A stretch of DNA of 64,000 bases from Amia ocellicauda (Eukaryota > Chordata > Actinopteri > Amiiformes > Amiidae): assembly GCF_036373705.1 (NCBI RefSeq), contig NC_089864.1:5850001-5914000 (forward strand). The letters run 5' to 3'. Position numbers and translations under genes: made by a program. Position 1 is the first letter of the stretch; each line of letters begins with the position of its first letter. The notes below the pieces were generated by a model. That model saw only the letters and a program-made list of their open reading frames with translations. It was not told the origin of the DNA and did no database searches. Positions 26,627 to 64,000 of the stretch are shown one piece after another.

Positions 26627-29600
26627 CAGTGATCTCTCTCAGGCAGAGCTGCAGCACATCGATTGGTGGCTCTCATTGAGATTCAGTGTGGCTTTTGAAA
26701 TGGCACATTATGTCTTGTGATCATTGGAGACCAGATATGTGTCACTGGAGGTGATGGGCTGATTATGTCATTATTGATTTGTTTTGTTTATAGTTTTGTA
26801 TCCTTATTATTGGTTTTGTATTGTATATTGTTATTCTATTTTATTTCTGTTACAGTCTGAATTCTTCCCTGTGTATTTTGGTATTTCATTGTATAATTCT
26901 GTGCACATTTTGTGAATTTAGCCTTGATTCCCACTGGAGCACACTTAGACCCATGAGGTCATTGCGTTTCAACTGGATGCAGTCTTCCCTGATGGAGTTT
27001 GGGGTTTAAAAGCAAGTTACGGTAAGTGTGAGAGAGAGAGCTTGCTTAGTCCACAACTGGTACGGGAAGGAGAGGGTCCTGCGACAAGAAACAGGGAGCC
27101 AAAACCAGTGGGCAGTCCTGTGCCCAAGTAAAGACTGTGATTTAGGTGCTGATGAATGTGTATTTGTAGAGAACAGGACTTCAGACAATACAAAAAGCTA
27201 AGTTAAGTATTGTATTGCTGGCTGGGTCTGGAGCATGATTGGTTAATGATGAGAATAAGAGTTATTGAAATAAGTTGCAAAGCAGTTACTGCCTTCAGCT
27301 CTGGATGTTGCTTCAGCCCCTTTGTTCTGCATGGTTTCAGACATAAAAGAAGTTTGGGGATTCCCATGAAGTGGGTGAGAAGGAATTAAATAAGGCACTC
27401 ACTCATCTGCAGATCCCTCCGACTGTGGTCCAGTGGTGGGGGTCCTGATTGCAGAGTTTACAGAGTCCAGACGCAGTTCCCTGTGGGGAGAAATGCTTGG
27501 CAGGGTGGGCAGAAAGGGACGTGCATTGGTAACAGTTGGTAACTCTGTCGAACTTATCCAAATTAATTATTTTTGGACTGTGTGTATCCGCCTTTCTGTC
27601 TGTGTCTTGAGAAGTCTGTAGCAGACAGAGGCACTTGGTTCTCATAATATTTATTTTCCCTGTCTGGACACTTTCAACGGTTACATTGATAACAAAGCTT
27701 CCTGTTCATTATGTGAGTCGTCCACAAGGTCACAGAAGTGCTGAGGTGGAAATGTACCAAAGGTTATGACACATCTACTCATTAGTTATATTGTTAATAT
27801 ATAAATTAGTTAATTGGATGAGCAATGACTACTTATTTTTGTATTATTTTTAGCATAGGCTTTGGGAGGACACAGTTAATTTGCTTAATGATAGTTTTAG
27901 TGGGTTTAGGGTTTTGTTTTGTGTGATTTCTATTTCTATTATTGGTTTAGGATATTTTATGTCCTGATAAATAAAGGTGCTTTTGGTTTAGTTATGAATT
28001 GGGTGTAGCCACAGTAAATTATACAGTGAGGACTTGGTGTCCTGCCTATGAGTGTAGTTGTGCAGCATGTGCTTTGGGGCCAGTGCCAACCTGGAAAATA
28101 GACAAATAACATGCAAAAACTGTATATCCGTGGTGTACATTGTGGGAGCGGCGGTGTCCTTGCTGAACCCGGGGTGGGGAACTCGAGTAACGAGGGTTGA
28201 GGGTCCCCTCCTCAAAAATCAAAGGCATGGCATACTCTGTTTCTTAGGACAGGGAGGTGTCCCCCGTCACGTGTGTAAATTAAGTTGGCATCGCTGTAAC
28301 GGCAGGTGTTCTGGGCCGTTTCTAAAACAACCTTCACAGTGTTCTTGGATAAATAATATCTGTGTAGACTTCATAGGCCTGGTGTCTCCTCTGTATTTTA
28401 AGACTACGTGATGCCTTGCATAGCTCTAATCTGAATGACATAGTAAGGAACACTTAGTAGTTTATAGCAGATTTCTATACAGTTTTTAAATACAACCATA
28501 GCATTTCAAGGCATTTGTAGTGCGCATACCATGGGAACTTGGGCCTTGCATCCCTTTAGTGCATGCATCCAGTTTCTTCATTTGGGAAGTACAACAACAA
28601 CACTGGACCTGCATTATGCAAAAATGTATTAATTCTCACAGAAAAATCACATATAGCAACACACTACTGCATGAGTACTCTTAATTACTTTTTCATTTAT
28701 GATTTATTTATTTTTTAATGTGCTGTTCTATTTACCTGAAATGATAATGAATGTGAGAAAAATAGACCTATGGACTTGTGCAGGCTGGTATAAAAGAGCT
28801 TTAATGTGCTTTATTAAAACAAATGCTGGAAGATGTGGTTCTGTTAACGGCAAGGCACTTCATCGGAATGAAACATTCCTAAAAGACTAGTTCAAGGATA
28901 CTGACAAAACACTTCAATTATGCTGTGAAGAAGGGGAAAAAAAAACATCACCACTTGGGCAAAAAATGTAATAATTACTAAATATCAGGATTGGCGAGGG
29001 GAAAAAACCTTGAAACACTTAAGCAGAAACCGATGAAAGAAACACTTCATGTTCAAATACAAAGATACGTGCATAAAAAACAGCACCAGGAACATCAGGA
29101 CAGATGGAGAACATAAGAAACACAGACACTCTTGAGGAAGTCTTTGGTTTCCACTGTTAATATTATGGGGATATTAGGAGTGCAGAAGGACCTTGGAGAG
29201 AAAGAAAGAATAATCAAAAGATGCACAATCCATAATGTGTGCGCGCGGGCTAACAATAAAGAGGGCCCTGCACACATAGGGAATCTTAATTAAAAATACA
29301 TTGTTTTAGGAATGCATAGCCCATTGCAGCACATATGTTTCACATAGCTAAATTATGAGATTTTAGTCTTAAGATGAAGGGATCCATATATCGTTCAGCA
29401 CTGCCACAGCACGGCCAAAAATAGAGGGTCACAGAGGGGAGACTTTGAACCGACACTTATAAATAACACTAGCTGTATTTCAGACGATCACAGATTAACT
29501 ATTTGTTATAATTTATAGTCTTACGATTTGTACGGCCTACATTTTGCTCAACCTCCTGGTGCCACTTCAGTTCAACTATGCCGAGTTATAATAAATAAAA

Positions 29601-30839
29601 AAACACACATTATGCTTTATCACTCTTTTATGAGTTGAACCCCTGTCCAACTCCACCTTCCAGGGTGACCACCCCACCCACCAGAGCAGCCAATGGCAGC
29701 TGCAGGTGACAATGGAGACTCACCTCCTGTCCCACATCGCAGGGTAACAACTCTGGTTCCCCACACACCTCTCTCAGAGCTGATTAAATCTCCTCACTCA
29801 TCTTTATAAATGGGTATTGTTATGCTTTTGACCCAAGCTATTCTGAAACCCCCCTCAGGCAACTGTGTCTATTTTATGTGAATCAGCACACCACCCACAA
29901 TCACTTTTCCATACAGCAGTTCATGTAAGTGATAGATAATTATAAGACTTTCTCATAACTTAGATATATTATGAATTATGAAGTATAAAGATATTGCATC
30001 ATAGCTTAAAAAATGAATAAAAAGTCAGTTGGAACAATCCTACATTTATTTATTTTAGGGAAAGGGTTCAACCTGAAACAACAGCCAGTACATCTACATA
30101 GATACAGGTAATGTTAGACCAGTATACATAGGGTTAATCATAGTACTATGTGTTTCTTTTTGTTTCTGTCTTTTTCAAAACATGTCACTGTTGTCCTGGT
30201 GTTTTGCAAGTCTGAGGTGGCAAAGCTATGGGGAACATTCAATAACAAACATATCTTAAAATCTGGAATTCACTCCCCAGACCGAAAGCAACGTGTTTCA
30301 CATGAGTGGAGGCAGAGAGAAAGTTATGGGAGGCTTGCATGCATCTGGAGTGACCTTGGAGAGAGTGTGTAGACTGTGTCAAATGGCGTGGGTCTGCACA
30401 CACACACACACACACCCTGTCCGACTCATGCAAACCGCTTGACTGCAGCCAGACCTGACCAGCGTTGGCACATAGCTAGCCAACTGACCATTTGCCAAAC
30501 ATAAACCAATGTTGAGCCAACTAAGTTTGCTATTAGGTCACACATCCTCTGGGGTGGGGGTACTGTGCTGAAGCAAACTTATCTTCACAAAAATAGATAG
30601 ATAATATCTAAATAAAACATAGAGGGCGTTGGGCAATCAGATACGTCACCCCACGTATTACTGGGGGGGTAACACAGTCACCTTGGAGTCTTACCCCCCC
30701 CGTTAATGACATACTCGATAGCATCATGCAATGAAGTAGTGACAATACAATGTTCGGTTATGATTATTAGTATTGCTTTTTAAGTTTGGTAAGGGTGCAC
30801 ATAATATTGGAACATGCAACAATGAGATAATAAATCACA

Positions 30840-31040
30840 TACGCGTCCACGCCACGTCTGCGCACACCGTGACGTCAGACGCAGACACGTTTTCCCAGCG
30901 AGCCCAGAAAGCCATCACTAGTGCTCAGCGAGAGAAGGCCGACCCCGCACTCTGCCTTTTCATTGGCTGCAGGCTCAGGTTACACCCCCCCAGAATAGTT
31001 TTCTCATTCCGCAGCAGGTCTCGTTTTTCTTGTTTGGTGT
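30840..31040 (+). promoter_or_regulatory. AASS: Candidate AASS promoter (CRE and CCAAT)
   Basis: A CpG-containing patch in AT-rich DNA with a perfect cAMP response element, TGACGTCA, at 30870-30877 and an inverted CCAAT (ATTGG) at 30962-30966. It lies 1.2-1.4 kb upstream of the AASS start codon. Possible 5' UTR donors are CAG|GTC at 31017/31018 and GAG|GTAGGT at 31093/31094. The link to AASS is inferred from position and orientation. Confidence 0.4.
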
Positions 31041-31934
31041 AAAATCAAGTTAATCCTAACACAAAGTGTCCTACTACTGCTAATCTGAGAGAGGTAGGTA
31101 AAGGATTATATACTACAGTCACTTCATAATCTCTTAAAAAGACACGCACTATTTTGCACCACATGCGACACAGCTAGTTACTGTGCATCTCCATGTTTAA
31201 CTGCAGTGTGATGCATCTGAAAGCAGGGCACTTTGCGTAATTGAGTCTGAATGCACACCTGCGCTCACATTGATTGCTTTGCAAGCATTAATCTCTAATA
31301 TGCATGAGCGCAGTGTTGGTTTCGTACCTGGATTAGAGTCCGTTAGCTTGAATAATGCGAGTTATTGCACACAGAGGAGCCAAACCTGCGTGTGTCTGTA
31401 GTCCAGTGGGTTGGGGGTTTAATCCCACACACAAGTAATCGGGATACATGTGTAACATTAGGCGCCCTGTGCTTTGATACATTGACGCATTGATTAACGC
31501 ACACAGGCAGTAGATCGCAATGTAGCGGACTCTCACACTCGGCAACAATAGTTCACATCCAACTCGGACACATCAATCTGTGCTTTTGTGTTGGTGCACA
31601 GGCTGTCGTGACGTGCCTGACCCACCGTCAAGGTTATATGGTTGAAGGGGAACTTGACTCTCCAGCTTTCCCGTTGAAAGCTCCTCGAAGTTGTATCGTT
31701 CAGATGAGCCCTGTGTTGTGCCCTCTCTCGCATACACACTCACACTCACACTCACAAAGGCAGAAGCGTGAACCAGGCCTTGAGTCATTGTAATGTTTAG
31801 TGGTATGGGATTGACTATTAATAACTGTCCTGACATGATAGGAGCTCTTGAGTAAGCAGTTTAGTAATACAGTGTATATGGGGGAGAATTGCCTTGGCGT
31901 CTGTTTTTGTCAGTTATACATATTTCATTGAATA

Positions 31935-32105
31935 AAACTAAATAAGAATATAAGAGTTTACAAATGAGAGCAGGCCATTCGCCCCATCGTGCTCCATTAG
32001 TATCTAAGTGATCCAAGGATCCCATCCAGTCTATTTTTAAATGTTCACAAATGTAGTGTATTTGGTGGTACTGAATTGCCCGCTCTGTATGACTCTCCCT
32101 TATCA
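31935..32105 (-). mobile_element. CR1-like LINE 3'-end relic
   Basis: Shares several blocks with the CR1 fragment at 37806-38299, including AGTTTACAAA, GAGGCCATT-type sequence and GTGATCCAAGGATCC followed by CATCCAGTCTATTTTTAAAT. It then diverges. It sits less than 150 bases before the AASS start codon and could lie in the 5' UTR or its last upstream intron. Confidence 0.65.
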
Positions 32106-32234
32106 TCCCTACCAATGTGAACCAGGGTGGTTTTCAGTTTTATTTAAAAAGCTCAGGATTCTGTTGTGATTTGCCAGCTTGCCGGCGATTTAACTGGACA
32201 GTACAGGTCGTCTGGTCTAGAGGCAGGCCTCACC

Positions 32235-53592
<21,358 letters not shown>

Positions 53593-54630
53593 CTCACAAC
53601 CCGCAAGTGAGTGCTGCTATTGACAGACTTACACTACATTTGAAGTCGGAAAGCGTCTTCCGGGAGACCGGCTGAGCATTCAGTGTTTTTGTTTTTATTT
53701 GTTTAGATGATGCTGTGAAAATATATTTCGCCCCCCCCCGGTGTCTCAATATTGGGAAGTTCTTACTGGTCTAAGGAATAATCTTCAAACTTTGAGATTG
53801 CATTCGAAACAGCCTTTTAAATGCCTTGGATAATTCAAGGAACAGGGAAAATGTGATCAAATGTAATTGCTCCTCAACAGAGAAATCTGGTTAGATCTAA
53901 TCTTTGACCTGTCCACGAATCGCAAAGTACAGATCTGTACCCCATTGCAGTTTAATTTATTGTTAGAAGCATCTTTCTATTATTTATAAATCCAAACACG
54001 ATACACTACAACTTCATAATCAGCGATTTGCTGGTGGGTCAGAGTTTTCATTTGGTCTAGCCCTATGGTGGACAGAGAGTGATCTACATTTTATTTACTT
54101 CAAAGTATTTTGACCTAATTTTACATCCTCAAGCACACAGTTTGCATGTTGTTTTTACCTTAATTATAATTCTTCACTGATTTTATTCCCGCTGGAATAC
54201 AACAAATATATATCAACCTCAGATCATTGCACTAAGGAATTTTGGGCCCAAAATACTTCCAACAAGTAAAAGTAACTGGGTTTGTAAGGTTTGCTTCGGG
54301 GTTCAGATATCTTGGTGCTCTTCGATACATGGCTTGAAAAAATTTACCAGAATCTTCCAAATAAGAAACTAATTAGTGCAACTCACAGTCAAATGTTGTA
54401 TTTCTAAAATCTATGCGTGAAACTTTATAGCTTTAAAACAAAAATCGTGTTACAAAAATAACATAAGAGTTATGTTGTTTTATTCATGAGGCGCAGAATT
54501 GTTTCAGTGAATGATTTTGAATTGCTGTGTACTGCATTGTTAAGATGCATTTCAGATACTTGTATTGGCTCATTCGCTCATTAAATTCACATTGTTAAGT
54601 CATTAAACCTCTGCCTCTCTTGTGTTTATT
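53593..54630 (+). other. AASS: AASS 3' UTR with candidate polyadenylation signals
   Basis: AT-rich sequence after the stop with no AATAAA. ATTAAA variants occur at 54580-54585 and 54602-54607, the second followed by a TG/T-rich stretch (54618-54640). A canonical AATAAA further on at 54775-54780 could give a longer form. Confidence 0.5.
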
Positions 54631-57370
54631 GAGTGTTTAGGCAGGCAGTGTGTTGGACACTTGTGCTTTTCCCTACAAGAGAAATATAAGCAGGATCCTT
54701 TGGTCTGAAGATACAAATGACATCATACCCTCATAAATACAGCCGATTTAATGGGGTACAGCCCAATAAAAAACATTTGACTAAGCCCCATCTTGCAATG
54801 CTGTTCGTTTCAGTTCCTATACTGCCATCCTTTGCCTTCATTACACCTCTGTCATAAGGGCAGTCTACAGAATCAGAAGATCTTGCTCTGGGAACGGTTG
54901 TATTATAGTCCTGCTCACATATGCTGTCGTTTTCGTTTACCCGTTAATCCTCACATGATGGTTGTGCCAGCTGGGAGCCCTTTCGTGAATCTGATGAGGA
55001 GAAGTTGCAGATTATTGTATGATTGTCATACCCAAGAGAGACCGTTTTGTATACGAATGAGACATATGTCAATTAATCAGCTTGCAATACTGTATGGTAC
55101 AGTTGTTCCAAATTATTTTCTCTAAAGCTTATTGTGTATTTGTGGTTTAAAAAATAATAATGAAGTGATACTGAAATCAAATTAAAGCAAACGTGCAACA
55201 GGAATTAAATCTATAGCTGTGCCTCCAGTAACAATGTAGCAGTTCACTCATTTGAATAGTTATCTTTCTAAATTTGACTAATTAGTGGCGGGTGCAGATT
55301 AGCAACGCTTCCCTAAAAAAACAGCTTTCTTTCATTAATTAAATGTTATTAAAAAATCAGCTGGTTTAGAGTGGCCAAGCACAGAATAATTGGGTGATTT
55401 CTTTATTCAAGATCAAGATGCAAATCACGTTGAACTATGTGTGCCGTACAAGACATTGTCTGGACACTTGACCTATTTTTTTTTTCCTCCTCTTTCCTGG
55501 GAGAAAAAAAAAAAGAACAATGTCTTAGAGTCTGAGACAGGATTATAGAACTGGAATTAATTAGAATAACCCTTTTCCTCTGAGGAGGATTATTTCATAT
55601 CTTAATTTGGGCATTTCTGCTTCCAAATTGCATAATCCATTGTCTTTCAAAGATTAAGATCAGTTGACTGTAGTATTTTGTTAATTGTAATGTTGTTTCC
55701 CAAAAATAGCCAATCTGCAGCCACGAAAAAAAGGTAATCTCTAAACCATTAATCTAGTAGTAAGAGGGCAGGTTTTAAACCAGGAATTCACTTCTCTTTA
55801 AATTTCCTCTCCGTCAACCCTGAAAGTTAATTGTGTATCTTTACCCTACTTTGGGAGGATTTTACTTTGTTTACTAGATGTGTATGACTCCTTTTAACAC
55901 ATCCTAGGCTAGTAAAATTGTTTACCATCAAGAAAATATATTTACACATGTTTTAGTGACGTTGGTTGCAAGCTACACAAAGTTTGTCCAGCTGTGTAAT
56001 GTGGGGTCTAATAGGAATAAATGTGATTGGAACACAAATAGTCGCTTCTTATGCTGAAACAGTTGTAATTCATGACGACTGCATTGTCATACTTGCTTGC
56101 TCTGGTGCAACATGTTTAATACACACACACACACACACAGGAAACATTACTCAATTCCTATGTTTTGTCTAACCTGTGTTTGACTTTTAATGTTAAAGTA
56201 ACGTAAATACTGTTCCCCAAGTAGAGCTATTTAGCATCTATAGTAATGTGCCAGACAGGGCTTGGTTGCCAAAGGGACTGCATTGATTATTACTGTGGCT
56301 ATGCACCCCCACCCATATAGGCATTAAACCACCTTCATTCTAACTGAATAGCAAAGAAACCAGATTGATTGGCCGGCTAATGTTGCAATGTACATATTTG
56401 TTTATCTGTTTTTAAACATATCATGTTTATTTTTGGTTAACACTGTCCAGACTTTTATCTTTACAGTAAAAGGCAATGGAAAGCTGTTGGGAGTTTCATG
56501 ATGCAACACCAAAGCTAAATTCAAATGTTCTGCCTTCATTGTTGGTTGTACCTGTGAAACATCGTTTTTCACTGCCATAGCATAATGGTTTACATGCAAC
56601 ATGGTACCTTTTTAATGTAATGCATGTTCTTATTATACTTAAGTTCATGACGTGAATAAATTAAACCACCTTTAAGATGCGTCCGTATGTTGCTGATTTC
56701 AAGGTATGCCTTGGCAATATGGCACAATTTCACAGACCTATTTAAACTCTCTCTTTGGCGTGCTGTTGGCTGTTTTCAATACCCCAAGGCAGGATTCCCA
56801 TGTTTGTTTTATGGCTCATGTGTGAATGTATCTCTGGATGGATCTCATCATCAATTAAAGGAAGCACACCGGTCTCAGAACCCAAGTTTGTTTACAAAAC
56901 TAATTTCCCCATGTCTCTGTATGACACCATCAATGAAATTAAATGCCCATATTTATTGTAGGTTTACCATGATGCAAAAAACATGAAAGGAAAATCACCA
57001 CAGGTTGTACAGATGATCCATACATTCCTACAACTTCTACCTCTAGCGCTAACAAAACACCTCTAGTGTACAATTAAAACTGTTAATATTCCATGCTTAA
57101 AATGTAAGTTAATATAACAAAATACAAGAACACTGGAATATCAGAAATATTAAAAAACGATTAACAACCTTCAAACTAAATTATTAGCACAAAATGCAGT
57201 CATACCTTTCAAAATGACTAGAAAACTGACTCTGTAGTAAAATATAAAAATCTAGAAGTATAAATAGAAATTTGGTCCATAGGTTTGGTCACTATTATGC
57301 TATTTACATATTAGAATAGTATTGAGTTCCTAATTAATTCTGACTCCACACAGTTAACATTACTAAGTAT
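54631..57370. other. AASS-PTPRZ1 convergent spacer
   Basis: AT-rich DNA between the two 3' ends. A (CA)n run lies at 56121-56139. Open frames at 54793-55125 and 56687-56986 show no known domain. No gene is supported. Confidence 0.65.
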
Positions 57371-57371
57371 G

Positions 57372-57839
57372 TTTTTTTTATTTTTTATTTACATCTATAT
57401 GGAAAACAAAATTCAGTTGAAAATCCATGGCGTCTACAAAAAATATACTAATTAAATATGTCATTAAAAATTATTTTCTCTTATCCCTTTACATTTAGCT
57501 CACTGTCAATAAATACGAAAGATTAGAATACGCAGTTAGATCAAATTACGAGAAGAGCGCCTACCCTAAAACAGCATGACTGCATTTTTTTTTTTTTTTT
57601 TTTACAAACACAAATAGCATCGGAATTAGTCTGAGCAGTATAAAATCAATTAGAATGACAACAAGAAGTATATCAAGGCACACATCACTTGATCATATGT
57701 CCAGCAACTGTGTCGTTTCATTTAAAGATGGTAAATAAAGGGATTCACAAAAAAAGGCAGAACAATTTCTTTCCAAAATGCCAGTATAAAGAGAAGTAGA
57801 TTGAACAGATGCGGGATCGTCACTAGAAAGCGGCCGCCA
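57372..57839 (-). other. PTPRZ1: PTPRZ1 3' UTR with polyadenylation signal
   Basis: Minus-strand sequence after the PTPRZ1 stop. AATAAA on the minus strand corresponds to TTTATT at 57384-57389, with a second at 57377-57382. No earlier canonical signal is seen in the UTR. It also carries a ~20-base A run on the minus strand (poly-T at 57583-57603). Confidence 0.5.
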
Positions 57840-63831
<5,992 letters not shown>

Positions 63832-64000
63832 CTAATGAGGGAGTGAATGCAAAAAAGCACAGCAATGAAATTCCATGACAGACAGTGAATGAGACAAAGT
63901 GCATTTCTCTTTCAAAATAAAATGACAAGTATAAACACTGTCACTCATGCAAGAGCGAGATCTCAACGTGGCAAGCAGCAAGGCAAGACGGTCACAGTGT

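Larger units (their letters stand above)
21816..30840. other. FEZF1-AASS intergenic region
   Basis: Nine kilobases of mostly AT-rich DNA with no recognised gene. It contains a (CT)n microsatellite (24165-24218), a T-run at 26266-26275, (CA)n at 30398-30415, and a CTCF-like site near 26607. Short open frames at 23496-23904, 27403-27645 and 28058-28411 show no family signature. Confidence 0.65.

Noticed and set aside
31385..31440. B-box-like GGGTTTAATCCCAC suggesting a tRNA or tRNA-derived SINE
   Set aside because: No matching A-box or acceptor stem upstream, and no second copy noticed in the window.

Overview
This is vertebrate nuclear DNA, very probably from a ray-finned fish. It has spliced genes with GT-AG introns, AT-rich non-coding DNA, many microsatellites, and relics of L2, CR1 and RTE-like LINEs, SINE tails, hAT and Tc1/mariner elements typical of fish genomes. 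The species cannot be fixed from the sequence. The CR1 3' end with its TTCTTATG tail suggests, weakly, a non-teleost or early-branching actinopterygian. There are no bacterial operons, CRISPR arrays or integrated viruses.

Four protein-coding genes were reconstructed exon by exon, with splice sites and phases that agree throughout. (1) CADPS2, + strand: the last three coding exons (764-10413) and the 3' UTR. (2) FEZF1, + strand: complete in four coding exons (18363-21286), 433 residues, with an EH1 repressor motif and six C2H2 zinc fingers. (3) AASS, + strand: complete in 23 coding exons (32235-53592), 930 residues, the bifunctional lysine-degradation enzyme. (4) PTPRZ1, - strand: the last 15 coding exons seen (63831-57840), covering the cytoplasmic D1 and D2 phosphatase domains, including a probable 21-nt microexon. 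From general knowledge, human 7q31.32 carries the same four genes in the same order and relative orientation, so this is an old conserved block. AASS and PTPRZ1 converge tail to tail.

Layout: 1-11.25 kb CADPS2 3' end, with a 7.9-kb intron holding GC-rich conserved-looking blocks and a promoter-like cluster, and a second intron holding a 29-bp-stem hairpin; 11.3-17.8 kb intergenic with SINE and LINE relics; 18.0-21.8 kb FEZF1 in a GC-rich island; 21.8-30.8 kb intergenic, mostly featureless; 30.84-31.04 kb candidate AASS promoter; 32.2-54.6 kb AASS, whose 8.6-kb intron 7 is full of transposons (a 5'-truncated L2 LINE split by a CR1 insertion with a 6-bp target duplication, then hAT-like ends); 54.6-57.4 kb a spacer with no recognised gene; 57.4-64 kb PTPRZ1 3' half.

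The four genes do not form a pathway. They act in neurosecretory vesicle priming (CADPS2), forebrain and olfactory transcriptional repression (FEZF1), mitochondrial lysine catabolism (AASS) and neural or glial phosphotyrosine signalling (PTPRZ1). I found no clearly new biological system. The most notable items are the hairpin in the last CADPS2 intron, the repeat-derived splice acceptor of FEZF1 exon 2, the AASS GC-AG intron and the PTPRZ1 microexon.
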